From: Bacteroidota bacterium
GTDB lineage: Bacteria > Bacteroidota > Ignavibacteria > Kryptoniales > JAKASW01
Reading direction: 5' to 3'
Assembly (NCBI GenBank): GCA_021794075.1
Contig: JAJYRM010000034.1
Coordinates: forward strand, 1 to 37,481
DNA: 37,481 nucleotides
Positions 1-8,619 of this stretch are shown in pieces. The stretch's first letter is position 1, and each line of letters opens with the position of its first letter. A model generated the notes under the pieces. That model saw only the letters and a program-made list of their open reading frames with translations, was not told the DNA's origin and ran no database searches. The position numbers were made by a program, and so were the translations under genes.

Positions 1-529
1 CCAGACGCCTTCCAATTTTTCCTGCGGCAAGCCTTGCAACCGAATGGATGTTGAGCGCATGGGAAAGACTTCGCCGCTCGATAAGCGGGTGTCCCGAAAA
101 CCGAGCAAGTGACTCGAACTCGTCGACGGAGACGGGATCGACGACATATGCCGGGCATCGATTTTCAAAGGCGATTGCAAACGCTATCGCGCAACCGAGG
201 TTTGACGCATGTTCACCCTGTAAATTCGCGCGCGCGTCAGCTATCATCCTCTCGTTGACAAGATATGTCCCGCCCGCGACAGGGCGAAGCAATCCGCCAA
301 TACCGACTACCACCGATGGCGTTACGGCGCGAGTGCTTAACCAGCTTCGGGCAATCTCAGTTCGATGTTCAAGCTGCCCCCAAATATTGTTGAACTTCTC
401 AAGCTCCGAAGCCGTATGGCGATAAGCAAAAGACGCCACTTCTTCGCTTTCCAAATAGAGAGCTAGCTTCGAAGAAGTGGAACCGGTATTTACGACAAAA
501 ATCGTCTGCTGGCTTTCGTTTCCATCCAT
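1..529 (-). CDS. buk: Butyrate kinase, N-terminal part (cut by the window start)
   Basis: Translating the minus strand from the ATG at 529 gives 176 residues that stay open to base 1, so the 3' half lies outside the window. It begins with an acetate/butyrate kinase phosphate-1 motif (VVNTGSTSSKLALY) and continues with GIGGLLRPVAGGTYLVNE, GEHASNLGCAIAF and AYVVDPVSVDEFE, then an IERRSLSHALN segment. These blocks are diagnostic of butyrate kinase within the ASKHA superfamily rather than acetate kinase. The family makes ATP from butyryl-phosphate, or runs in reverse, in the cytoplasm; branched-chain or 2-methylpropanoate forms exist, so the acyl chain is not certain. A GGAG site lies 9 bases before the start. 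It follows porQ in the same direction after 98 bases. A phosphotransbutyrylase partner, if any, would be outside the window. Confidence 0.88.
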   Translation of the reverse strand, partial: MDGNESQQTIFVVNTGSTSSKLALYLESEEVASFAYRHTASELEKFNNIWGQLEHRTEIARSWLSTRAVTPSVVVGIGGLLRPVAGGTYLVNERMIADARANLQGEHASNLGCAIAFAIAFENRCPAYVVDPVSVDEFESLARFSGHPLIERRSLSHALNIHSVARLAAGKIGRRL

Positions 530-627
530 TGGCGATTACTCCGCAAGGCGTAAGACATAACAATTTCCTGAGCGCAGAGGATGCATTCTCTCACGCGGAT
601 ACTGCTTCACAATTTCGACTGTATATC

Positions 628-1557
628 CTAAAAAGAAGTCGTTACGTTGATGCGGTGGAGGCCGCCGATCCTCGCTCCCCACGAAGAATAGGAGTAGTCG
701 AACGCGTAACCTAGGAACTTGACGCCGACACCGAATGACAGTCCCTCGATGCCCGAGTTGAGACCGATCTTCATTTGCTGGTGTTCGAGGTTGTTGTATC
801 CGATGAGCACATGGAAATTCTTCGAGAGGAGAAATTCACCTCCGATAACGAAGGAGCGCAACTTCTCCGGTAGACTTAGAGTCGGATCGCCAAGTCTTTG
901 GAGCGCGACATTAAGGATCAACGGGAGATGCTCGAGCTGCTTCGTCACCCCAATGCGAAAATCGAACGGAAGCGGCTCTTTGATTCCGTCGTACGTGCTT
1001 ATCTGCTGTCCCGCGTTCACTACTGAAACACCGACACCGAGAAGCTCGTCCGGGAAATTATAGTAAAGACCGGCGTCGATGGCTACGGCCGATGAATTGT
1101 AGGACGCGATCGAGGAGTATATACCCTTGAGGTTTATTCCGTAGCTGAAATTCTTGCCAAGATAGTTCGCGTAGTTTAGCGTGAGCACCGCGTCACCTGC
1201 GCCAAAGGTTCCTATCTGGTTGCCAGCCTGGTCGGTCTCGGCAAAGGATCCGTAATCAAGATATCCTATCCCCACTCCGAAGTATCCTTCCTTCGGTATC
1301 TGAAACGTGGAGAAGACGTACCCTCCGTTTATATCGAGGACGTGTTTGAGAAAACCGAACGTGACGGCGCGGTTACCGGACGCTACCGAGAGTGCCGGGT
1401 TGTAATAGAAGGCGCTCGGATCGTCTATTCTCGCGAGAGCGCTCCCTGAAAGAGCCGCTTCTTTGGCACTCACATCCAGGTTGAGGAATTGATAGGCGCT
1501 CTGACCGAACGCAGAACCCGTGACAAGGAGTATCGCCGCGAAACAAAGGGATTTCAT
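628..1557 (-). CDS. porQ: PorQ-like outer-membrane protein of the type IX secretion system
   Basis: 309 residues from the ATG at 1557. Reading on upstream would need a start inside the divergent gene, and only this ATG places a signal peptide first (MKSLCFAAILLVTGSAFGQ, cleavage near residue 19). The mature part is a predicted FadL-like/PorV-PorQ beta barrel: an N-terminal YQFLNLDVSAKEAALSG block, a DDPSAFYYNPAL motif, YLDYGSFAETDQAGNQIG, then KEPLPFDFRIGVTKQLEHLP and a glycine/aromatic-rich C-terminus. The order and wording match PorQ better than PorV. In type IX secretion PorQ works with PorU, PorV and PorZ in the surface attachment complex that processes and anchors cargo; that role is family knowledge. 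A cargo protein with the matching sorting tail is encoded at 4054-5715. No Shine-Dalgarno site is visible. Confidence 0.78.
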   Translation of the reverse strand: MKSLCFAAILLVTGSAFGQSAYQFLNLDVSAKEAALSGSALARIDDPSAFYYNPALSVASGNRAVTFGFLKHVLDINGGYVFSTFQIPKEGYFGVGIGYLDYGSFAETDQAGNQIGTFGAGDAVLTLNYANYLGKNFSYGINLKGIYSSIASYNSSAVAIDAGLYYNFPDELLGVGVSVVNAGQQISTYDGIKEPLPFDFRIGVTKQLEHLPLILNVALQRLGDPTLSLPEKLRSFVIGGEFLLSKNFHVLIGYNNLEHQQMKIGLNSGIEGLSFGVGVKFLGYAFDYSYSSWGARIGGLHRINVTTSF

Positions 1558-1585
1558 TTTGAGAATGTACCGGCGGCGATCCGAT

Positions 1586-1634
1586 TTTTCAAGACCACCT
1601 ATATATATTATATTCTCTGACGAGTTTATGAAAA
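1586..1634. promoter_or_regulatory. Back-to-back promoters for porQ (minus) and the first glycosyltransferase (plus)
   Basis: The 70 bases between the two divergent starts hold an AT-rich core. On the plus strand TTTTCA (1586-1591), 17 bases, TATATT (1609-1614) would start transcription near 1621, only about 7 bases before the ATG at 1628. On the minus strand TTTTCA (1634-1629), 16 bases, TATAAT (1612-1607) would start near 1600. The two -10 boxes overlap, and the minus -35 box overlaps the start codon of the plus gene. The -35 boxes match the consensus only 4 of 6, so this is a candidate. Confidence 0.4.
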
Positions 1635-2713
1635 CCATCTCTATCGATAAATCCCGAATACAAAGGATACTCGTCATAAAACCCCGCGCTATCGGGGATG
1701 TACTCCTTTCCACAGCCGTTCTGCCGGATATCAGAAGCCAATTCCCTGGCGCGCGGATAGACTTTCTAGTCGAATCGTTCGCCTCTCCCGTTCTTCATGG
1801 CAACCCTTTCGTAGACAATGTCATCACTTATGACACGCACGTTGATTCTTCGATCTCGATAATTACGGGAGTCCGAAGGAAGCACTACGATTTGGTCATA
1901 GACCTCTTCGCGAACCCGCGAACGGCAGTAATCGCTCTCCTGAGTGGCGCTCGTTATCGTGTCGGCTTCCCTTTTAAATGGAGAAGGATTGCCTACAACA
2001 TCGTTGTAACGCCAAGGAGCGGCGACGTTCACAATGTAGAATTCAATCTCGACGCTCTCAGAAGACTTGGTATCGAAGTGACTTCGACGGCGCCGTCATT
2101 TTATCTGGATGAAGAGTCTCGGAAATTTGCCCAGTCTTTTCTTGACGACAACGATTTGCCGGCAGGAGAGTTCTTCACGATAAACATCGGCGGAGGATGG
2201 GAAATAAAGAGATGGCCGGTGGAGAAGTTCATAGAGTTGTCTTCGATGATCAGCCACAGTCTTAAGCGAAGGGTTGTGGTGCTTTACGGCCCTTCTGAAG
2301 AGGCGGACGCAGCAAGAATTTCAACGGCATCGAAGGGAGTTCTGGCTCCGCAGACGTCACTCAAACAGATGGGAGCGATTCTGTCACTTTCAAAACTCCT
2401 GATCACGAACGATTCCGGCCCGATGCACATTGCGGCGGCTCTTCGTGTACCCACCCTGGCAATCTTCGGACCAACCAGTCCGCGTCTTCAGGGACCTTAC
2501 GGGAACATCTCGGAAATAGTCCGAAATGAAAGGCTGGATTGTCTCGAATGCAATCTCACCAAATGTCCGATCGGGAACCCGTGCATGAAGGAGCTGGACG
2601 CTGTCACGGCATTCGAACATCTGCAGAGTCTCATTAGAAAGATTGGCAACGCACAGGAGTCAAGCGCTACAGGCTCCATGCGCGCTGAGCAAAAACATAA
2701 TGTTGCGTTATGA
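1628..2713 (+). CDS. Glycosyltransferase family 9 (ADP-heptose:LPS heptosyltransferase type)
   Basis: 361 residues from the ATG at 1628; upstream in-frame codons would run back through the porQ start and add nothing recognisable. The N-terminal Rossmann half opens with RILVIKPRAIGDVLLSTAVLPDI and has GNPFVDNVITYD; the C-terminal half carries the nucleotide-sugar block NDSGPMHIAAALRVPTLAIFGPTSP and ends with a cysteine group (CLECNLTKCPIGNPC). This is the classic layout of WaaF/RfaF-like GT9 enzymes, which add heptose or related sugars to the lipid A core at the inner face of the inner membrane. The exact donor and acceptor cannot be read from sequence. A second GT9 gene follows after 99 bases on the same strand, so the pair probably acts on one glycan. 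Confidence 0.85.
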   Translation: MKTISIDKSRIQRILVIKPRAIGDVLLSTAVLPDIRSQFPGARIDFLVESFASPVLHGNPFVDNVITYDTHVDSSISIITGVRRKHYDLVIDLFANPRTAVIALLSGARYRVGFPFKWRRIAYNIVVTPRSGDVHNVEFNLDALRRLGIEVTSTAPSFYLDEESRKFAQSFLDDNDLPAGEFFTINIGGGWEIKRWPVEKFIELSSMISHSLKRRVVVLYGPSEEADAARISTASKGVLAPQTSLKQMGAILSLSKLLITNDSGPMHIAAALRVPTLAIFGPTSPRLQGPYGNISEIVRNERLDCLECNLTKCPIGNPCMKELDAVTAFEHLQSLIRKIGNAQESSATGSMRAEQKHNVAL

Positions 2714-2812
2714 TTCGCTCTAATCCAAATCGCGCCACAACTGTGATGCGTAATAGACTATTTGATCGACATGAAATTGTCCGATTGAAATCCCCGAGGA
2801 TTGCCGATTAGA

Positions 2813-3985
2813 ATGAAGACGTTCAATATTGAAATACCCGACTGCAAAAGGTTCGGCGGTTATAAGCCATGCTTCCCTTACAAGACTTGTTATGAGGGGT
2901 GCGCGCGTCCGGACAAGCCGTTCGGGACGAAGATACTGATAATCAATCTCGACGCCATGGGTGACGTACTCATGACGACGGCCCAGCTAGCAGCAGTCAA
3001 AAGGAAGTACCCGGAGAGCTATATAGCATGGATCACACTCAGGTCGGCTACTCCCCTGCTTGCAGGCAATCCGTTCATTGACGACGTCTTCGCTTGGGAC
3101 GCGGAGAGCTTTCTCATACTTGAGCAGATGAAATTCGATCTCGTGCTCAATGCCGACAAATCGAGGAGGTCCGCCGCACTCGCGATGAAGCTAGGCGCTA
3201 AGGAGAAGCTCGGATTTGGGCTCAACGCCAACGGCCAGATCATCCCTCTCAATGAGGAAGCCGTTTATAATTACAAACTCGGCGTGGACGACTACCTGAA
3301 ATTTAGAATCAACAAACGCACCGGGCAGGATATTCTCGCCGAGACTTTCAGGCTCCCCTACAAGCGCGATGAGTACGTTCTCCAGTTGAGCGAAGAAGAG
3401 ACGTCGGCAACTGCCGCCTACCGGGGATCAAAAGGCATCGGGAAGACCGATACTGTGATCGGCTTCAATACCGGCTGCTCGAATCTCTACCCAAATAAGA
3501 AAATGACGATCGAACAGCACCTTGAACTAATCGAGAAGTTCTCGGCGCACGGAAACATAAAGATGCTCCTCCTCGGCGGCCGGGAAGATACCGAACGAAA
3601 TCAGAAGATCTATGACACGGCAACCGAACGTAATCCCGGGTTACTGACTAGGCTTTTTAATACTCCCACCGAAGGAGGACTCAGGCAGGGAATGATTTAT
3701 GAAAATGCCGCCGACATCGTGATCACCGGCGACAGCTATGGGATGCACCTGGCCATCGCCCTGAGGAAATATGTGCTGGTTTGGTTCGGCGTGAGCTGCT
3801 GGAGCGAGATCGATCTCTACGAAAGGGGGAGAAAATTCATCCCTTTAACAAATAGAACTGCCGAAGAGGTACTCTTTTGCTCGCCATGCTGGAGGAAGAA
3901 ATGTCCTTACGAGCTAGAGTGCTTGAAGTTGATTGACATCAGCGGGATATACGATAGCGTAATGGAACAGATTAAGAATAGATAG
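2813..3985 (+). CDS. Glycosyltransferase family 9, subtype with a cysteine-rich N-terminus
   Basis: 390 residues from the ATG at 2813. An in-frame TTG at 2801 touches the GAGGA at 2796-2800, whereas the ATG is 12 bases past it, so the ATG is preferred. The GT9 core starts late, near residue 40 (TKILIINLDAMGDVLMTTAQL), and continues with GNPFIDDVFAWD, GFNTGCSNLYPNKK and ITGDSYGMHLAIALRKYVLVWFG, the last being the nucleotide-sugar block. Before the core comes DCKRFGGYKPCFPYKTCYEGC-like spacing C-x8-C-x5-C-x3-C, and near the end there is another group (CSPCWRKKCPYELEC). Such Cys arrangements suggest a bound metal or structural disulfides; that is inference. It probably builds the same surface glycan as the upstream GT9. 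Substrate unknown. Confidence 0.8.
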   Translation: MKTFNIEIPDCKRFGGYKPCFPYKTCYEGCARPDKPFGTKILIINLDAMGDVLMTTAQLAAVKRKYPESYIAWITLRSATPLLAGNPFIDDVFAWDAESFLILEQMKFDLVLNADKSRRSAALAMKLGAKEKLGFGLNANGQIIPLNEEAVYNYKLGVDDYLKFRINKRTGQDILAETFRLPYKRDEYVLQLSEEETSATAAYRGSKGIGKTDTVIGFNTGCSNLYPNKKMTIEQHLELIEKFSAHGNIKMLLLGGREDTERNQKIYDTATERNPGLLTRLFNTPTEGGLRQGMIYENAADIVITGDSYGMHLAIALRKYVLVWFGVSCWSEIDLYERGRKFIPLTNRTAEEVLFCSPCWRKKCPYELECLKLIDISGIYDSVMEQIKNR

Positions 3986-4053
3986 CGACTGAGCCACATT
4001 CTGAGGCGGGAAGGTAATCGTATACTTATGCATGCATTCACCGAATGTGAGAC

Positions 4054-5715
4054 TTACTTAAGCAGCATCATCTTGCGTTCAATACTTCTTCCCCCCGCAA
4101 CGAGCCTGTAGAAATACACGCCGCTCGCTAACCCACTTCCGTTTAACTTCACCTCATAGTTTCCAGGTTGTTCTACCTTATCGACAAGCGTCGCGATTCT
4201 CTGCCCCAAGACATCATACACTTTAAGTGTTACCAATCCGAGATCCGCAATTTGATATCCGATATTCGTCGTCGGATTGAACGGGTTAGGGTAATTCTGA
4301 GAAAGGAAGAACCGATTTGGATAGGATTTCTTGGGCGGACGGATGGCGGTCAGCATTCTAGCGATGACCGTGTCAGGGCCCAGCAAAACGTCCTGGCCAT
4401 TTAATGAAGCCGTCACGCTGTAATTGGTGGTGTTCACAAGGATGGCCCCTGACGGACCGGTGGCGACTACCACACCCGTCGGTTCATTATTCTGAATGAC
4501 CGCGCGCTCACTCAGAATCGGCAATGCTTTGAGGAGTAATTTGGCGAGGAGAGTCGGCTGGCCGCCACCGGCAATTTCGGTTGAGGTCCACAGGCCTTCG
4601 TCCGGCCAGCCCGTCTGTTCCTGAGGCTGCCATTGCATCCCAACGCTTGCGCCGCTGCCGTTCATGAGTACTAGTGTTGCTACCCTCGCCGCCGCGGCCT
4701 GATCGTCGTTCCATCCGCTGTCGGGTTGAATGTGAGACTCCATCCACCAGATCGGCAGGTTGGTCCGTGCCCTGATCCATTCATCGACGGCATAATACTT
4801 CTCACTTGCCGTAAGGGGATCGCTAAGGCTGACACTATCGGATGAGGCTATATCGGTCTTACCGTCGATGGCGACGAAATCGGCTCCCACCTTATGATTG
4901 AGCCAGTAAGAAAGGGCCGCCTGCGCAAAGGCGTCTATATATCCCCACGCGCCATGAAGCGCTCCGTTAGCCGTGTCCGGATGCGGCGACACATACGAAG
5001 ACATCGTAGCGTAAGGTCCCCCTACCATCGCGTCTGGTCTGACCGCCTTTATGGAATCGTATACGTCGTTGTACATTTGAGTATAGTTTACCGCGTCGAA
5101 GCTCTCGGTATTTCTATTAAAGAAGCCTCTCATCTCGCTCCAGACCACGAAGTACTTTACATCGGGAAAACATTTTGCTATATGCGCCGCGAGAGACGCG
5201 AAGTCCGTGTAGTGGTCCGGGCAGGGCGCCGCTCCAAATGTCGGCACAGGATAATCATAACTGTTTGTGTCGGGATTCGTGCAACCAGTGTACATCCACG
5301 ACGGAGCCTGGACGAGAGTTATGACAGGGATGCCGCCAGCATTAAGGATCATGCGAATCCTCGGCCCGATGCTCGAAGTGTCGAAAGCGCCCGGCGACGG
5401 CTCAGGATTGTCTTGGGCACCGAAGCCGTCAATGGACTGATCCATCATGGTACCGGAAAAGCCACCCAATACTTTAAGCGCTGACTGCACCGCTGCGGGA
5501 TAATTGCTTTTCGCGTCCGTATCTTGGGACGGGGGATCCGGTTCCTGTGTACTGAAGTCAAAGCCATAAATGAAACCCGTTGTATCGGAAGCGGTGACCC
5601 GACGACGAATGGGTCGTGAAGAAGCTAATGTCCGGTATGGTACTGCCGTGGCGAGTAAAATCGATAGGGAAAGTGCAAGCCAATCGTGGGATCTTAAATT
5701 TTTGGTGCTTCTCAC
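4054..5715 (-). CDS. Secreted clan-A-like glycoside hydrolase with type IX sorting domain
   Basis: 553 residues from a GTG at 5715, preceded by a strong AAGGGAGA site. Residues 1-32 form a signal peptide. Residues 45-400 look like a TIM-barrel glycosidase of the GH39/GH-A kind: VITLVQAPSWMY (131-142), YFVVWSEMRGF (188-198), and IWWMESHIQPD (322-332) followed by QWQPQEQTGW. E194 and E326 are the likely acid/base and nucleophile; the usual WNE before the acid/base is WSE here. Residues 465-553 are a type IX sorting domain (SQNYPNPFNPTTNIGYQ, VYDVLGQRIATLV, SGVYFYRL, KMMLLK). The protein should be exported by Sec and carried to the surface by type IX secretion. Substrate is not recognisable. It starts 45 bases after rlmD and may share its transcript. 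Confidence 0.75.
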   Translation of the reverse strand: MRSTKNLRSHDWLALSLSILLATAVPYRTLASSRPIRRRVTASDTTGFIYGFDFSTQEPDPPSQDTDAKSNYPAAVQSALKVLGGFSGTMMDQSIDGFGAQDNPEPSPGAFDTSSIGPRIRMILNAGGIPVITLVQAPSWMYTGCTNPDTNSYDYPVPTFGAAPCPDHYTDFASLAAHIAKCFPDVKYFVVWSEMRGFFNRNTESFDAVNYTQMYNDVYDSIKAVRPDAMVGGPYATMSSYVSPHPDTANGALHGAWGYIDAFAQAALSYWLNHKVGADFVAIDGKTDIASSDSVSLSDPLTASEKYYAVDEWIRARTNLPIWWMESHIQPDSGWNDDQAAAARVATLVLMNGSGASVGMQWQPQEQTGWPDEGLWTSTEIAGGGQPTLLAKLLLKALPILSERAVIQNNEPTGVVVATGPSGAILVNTTNYSVTASLNGQDVLLGPDTVIARMLTAIRPPKKSYPNRFFLSQNYPNPFNPTTNIGYQIADLGLVTLKVYDVLGQRIATLVDKVEQPGNYEVKLNGSGLASGVYFYRLVAGGRSIERKMMLLK

Positions 5716-5760
5716 GCGTATCTCCCTTTCATAGTCAGGGCGCCGGTGGCCTATGCGCCT

Positions 5761-7176
5761 CTAGACTTTCACCAATGTCATCACGTTCTCGATATGGTAG
5801 GTCTGCGGGAACATGTCGACGGGTTGTGAATGGATGGGCGCATATCCATGGGACACAATTTCCTTGACATCCCTTGCCTGAGTCATAGGATTGCAACTGA
5901 CGTAGACAATCTTTCTTGCCCCCAGGAGATGGAGGTTCGAGGCAATCTTGGGATGAAGACCGCTGCGGGGCGGGTCGAGGAGTATCAAGTCAGGCTTCGG
6001 GATATCAAGCCGGTCGAAGTTGCCCACGATGTCTGTTCCTTTGAAAAGATCCAGAAGATCGGTCTGGTGGAAGCTTACGTTGCCAACATCGTTCAGGGCC
6101 GCGTTATCGCCCGAATCTTTCACGGCCGAAGGAACTAGCTCAAATCCATAAACATGACCGGCGAACTCCGACATGTAAATCGATATGCTCCCTGTGCCGC
6201 TGTACATATCATAGATGACGTCGTGCTTCTCTCCGATTCCCCTGAGTGCGGCATCGTAAAGCAGTTCGGCCTGTTTCGTGTTTGTCTGAAAGAAAGATAG
6301 GGGTGAGATCTTAAACTTATACTTACCGAGCTTCTCGGTTATGTAACCTTCGCCGAAGTGAATTTTGTCAACGTCGCCTGTCGCGACCTGTGACCTGGTC
6401 GTGTTGACTATGGAAGCGAACGTGGAGACGAATGAAAGGTCTGCGTGAAGCTTAGCCGCCAGTCTTCCGATCGATGGTTCGCTGTTCAAGACAACTAGAT
6501 TCACCATATACTCGCCGGTATATAATGACTTTCGAATTGTCAGGAACCTCAGAAGCCCGGCGTGCGACTTCGATTCATAGAGAGTAAGTCCAAGCTCCCT
6601 TCTAAGCTCAGATTCCGGATCGATGGCTTTCCTGAACCAATTGACTATCGCATTCACGTTATCGTCTGCAAGATAACAATGAAGTATGTCGAGGGTCTTG
6701 TCATACCTTCCCGGGGCGTGGAAGCCGAGGGCAACGGTGACCGGATCGTTTTCGTGGATCCAATACGGACGATCCGAGAATGTCATCTCGATCTTGTTCC
6801 GGTAGCCGTAAATTTCATTTGCGCCTATTATATCTTCGACATTAAGTTTCAGGCCGCCGGTGCGCTCGAGCGCGTCCACGACGTGCTGACGCTTGTATCG
6901 CAGTTGCTCAGAATATTCCAGATGCTGCCATCTGCAGCCCCCGCACACGCCGAAATACGAACAGGGAGCTTCTACGCGGTTCGGCGAACTCGAGATTACT
7001 TCGATAAGTTTCGCTTCGGCGTAATCTTTCTTCTTCTTGTATATCTTCGCACGGACTACGTCACCGGGCACACCGCCTTCAACAAATACCACGAATCCGT
7101 CGACTCGCGCGATAGACTTCCCCTCGAACGCCACCGAGTCGATGGTCAATTCTAATACTTCATCCCTGGATATCAT
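5761..7176 (-). CDS. rlmD: 23S rRNA (uracil-5-)-methyltransferase, RlmD/RumA type
   Basis: 471 residues. Residues 1-60 are a TRAM RNA-binding domain (SVAFEGKSIARVDGFVVFVEGGVPGD). An iron-sulfur site follows with C72, C78, C81 (C-x5-C-x2-C) and a distant C167, as in RumA. The C-terminal Rossmann methyltransferase has FFQTNTKQAELLYD, YDMYSGTGSISIYM (SAM loop), LLDPPRSGLHPK and the catalytic cysteine in YVSCNPMTQARD. Members methylate C5 of a uridine in 23S rRNA (1939 in E. coli) or tRNA uridine 54. Site choice cannot be decided from sequence, so rlmD is the family name by default. It stands 108 bases after the glycerate kinase gene, with a weak hairpin between. Confidence 0.85.
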   Translation of the reverse strand: MISRDEVLELTIDSVAFEGKSIARVDGFVVFVEGGVPGDVVRAKIYKKKKDYAEAKLIEVISSSPNRVEAPCSYFGVCGGCRWQHLEYSEQLRYKRQHVVDALERTGGLKLNVEDIIGANEIYGYRNKIEMTFSDRPYWIHENDPVTVALGFHAPGRYDKTLDILHCYLADDNVNAIVNWFRKAIDPESELRRELGLTLYESKSHAGLLRFLTIRKSLYTGEYMVNLVVLNSEPSIGRLAAKLHADLSFVSTFASIVNTTRSQVATGDVDKIHFGEGYITEKLGKYKFKISPLSFFQTNTKQAELLYDAALRGIGEKHDVIYDMYSGTGSISIYMSEFAGHVYGFELVPSAVKDSGDNAALNDVGNVSFHQTDLLDLFKGTDIVGNFDRLDIPKPDLILLDPPRSGLHPKIASNLHLLGARKIVYVSCNPMTQARDVKEIVSHGYAPIHSQPVDMFPQTYHIENVMTLVKV

Positions 7177-7262
7177 TAGTTCACGCTGCCCTAGATTACT
7201 TTCTAAATGATTCTTGTACCATTTTCTATCTATTTAAAAATCGCTTTCTCCTTCAAAATCGC

Positions 7263-7276
7263 TCGCCATGCGGCGA
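7263..7276 (-). terminator. Weak hairpin after the glycerate kinase gene
   Basis: A 5-bp stem (TCGCC/GGCGA) with a GCAT loop lies 9 bases past the glycerate kinase stop and is followed after GCGA by TTTT on the minus strand. It is short and the T run is modest, so it may slow rather than end transcription into rlmD. Confidence 0.25.
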
Positions 7277-7284
7277 TAAACCCT

Positions 7285-8619
7285 TCAAGCGACTATTACG
7301 CCGAATATGTCCATGACATTCGTGTCTGTCGGACCCGTCTCGATCAATCCACTGTACTTCGCGAAGAACGAATTGGAATCGTTCCTCCGAAGATAATCTT
7401 CAACCGCGCGCTGCTTGTCGGAAATTCCGTCCAGCGTTTTGACGGAACCAAAAGCTCCGGCGGCGTCGCTGTTACCATCTTTCCCGTCGGTCCCAAATGA
7501 AAAAAAGGTAGATCGATCGAGCCTTGTTCCATTCATTTCCAAATCCAACGCCTGCGCGAGCGCGGATAGCACGAGGTGCTGGTTCCTCCCTCCCCTTCCT
7601 GCACCGCTAACCTTCACCGTCGTCTCACCGCCGATCAGTACGATAGCCGGGGTCGGAACGGGCAGCTCATCTTTTTCTATCGATCTCGCAATAGACACAA
7701 CCGCCTTCGCCGCCTCGTCTGCGATGCCTTCCCAGAATCTAGTTAGCACAATGGGATTTAGGCCATCCTCTACGCACGTCTTTCTTGCGGCATCGAGAGC
7801 ATTACGGTTCGACGCAATCACTTTAGCTGTGCACTCACTCGGTAAGGGTTCGCAGCGAATCTTCTCTTCCCTTCGAAGAGCAGCGGGCACAGCTTTGGGC
7901 ATGCGGTCAACAAGACCGCTCTCTTCGAGGAATCTCAATACATCGCCTGGGGTCGACTCGTCTGTAACTGTCGGCCCGCTGGCAATGGAGGCGAGATCAT
8001 CTCCAACAACATCCGAAATAATCAGCGAGAGCTTTTTCTTACCCGGCGCTGCAGCGGATAATTTGCCTCCGCCAAGACGTGACAAATGCCGCCTGACAAG
8101 ATTTACCTTCTCGATAGGCACACCATTTTCAAAAAGGAGCTTCATCACAGAGTTCGCGTCGGAGAGGCTGACGCCTTCAACCGGAACAAATACCGACGCG
8201 CTCCCGCCGCCTGATATCAGGAAAATGATGAGGTCGTCCGGATAAGCGCTCGCGACGAGATCGAGAGCCGCCCTCCCGGCACGAACGCTTTCTTCGTCCG
8301 GGATCGGATGACCTGTCTCGTAAAACTCAAAGCCGTCGACGCCAATGTGCTTTTTGACAGACGAAGCGATGATGCCGCTAACGCGGCCCCCCAATTCTTT
8401 TCTTACTTCGTGCGCCATCGCTTCGGCGGATTTACCTATGGCCACGCAACGAACACCCGATCCAGATATTAGATCTACACGACTTCCGAAAGCGTTAAGA
8501 GTGCCGGAAACAAGCTGAAAGCCGTCCTTGAAAAGAGACGAAGGTCTCGCTGCGTCGACGGCGCGTTCGACAACCCTGCGGATGAGCGCTTCGACCGGGG
8601 CGTCTTTCCTGGATTTCAT
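7285..8619 (-). CDS. Glycerate 2-kinase (MOFRL family)
   Basis: 444 residues, usual for the family. The N-terminal DUF4147 part contains VRCVAIGKSAEAMA, ETGHPIPDEESVRAG, FLISGGGSASVFVPVEGVSL and NLVRRHLSRLGGGKLS, followed by LIISDVVGDDLASIASGPTV. The C-terminal MOFRL domain has IGGETTVKVSGAGRGGRNQH, FSFGTDGKDGNSDAAGA and TGPTDTNVMDI. These enzymes phosphorylate D-glycerate to 2-phosphoglycerate with ATP in the cytoplasm, linking glycerate, hydroxypyruvate or serine breakdown to lower glycolysis. The ATG overlaps the stop of the DUF2461 gene as ATGA, which points to translational coupling in a glyS - DUF2461 - kinase operon. The TGA stop is at 7287-7285. Confidence 0.9.
   Translation of the reverse strand: MKSRKDAPVEALIRRVVERAVDAARPSSLFKDGFQLVSGTLNAFGSRVDLISGSGVRCVAIGKSAEAMAHEVRKELGGRVSGIIASSVKKHIGVDGFEFYETGHPIPDEESVRAGRAALDLVASAYPDDLIIFLISGGGSASVFVPVEGVSLSDANSVMKLLFENGVPIEKVNLVRRHLSRLGGGKLSAAAPGKKKLSLIISDVVGDDLASIASGPTVTDESTPGDVLRFLEESGLVDRMPKAVPAALRREEKIRCEPLPSECTAKVIASNRNALDAARKTCVEDGLNPIVLTRFWEGIADEAAKAVVSIARSIEKDELPVPTPAIVLIGGETTVKVSGAGRGGRNQHLVLSALAQALDLEMNGTRLDRSTFFSFGTDGKDGNSDAAGAFGSVKTLDGISDKQRAVEDYLRRNDSNSFFAKYSGLIETGPTDTNVMDIFGVIVA

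Noticed and set aside
48-425. A 125-codon plus-strand frame at the left edge
   Set aside because: The opposite strand encodes butyrate kinase with unbroken conserved motifs to base 1.
3995-4049. CACATTC/GAATGTG inverted repeat and ATGCATGCAT between convergent genes
   Set aside because: Only 7 bp with a loop above 40 bases and no T run; not a credible terminator.
7415-8245. A 276-codon plus-strand frame
   Set aside because: It is the shadow of glycerate 2-kinase on the opposite strand, which has complete family motifs.
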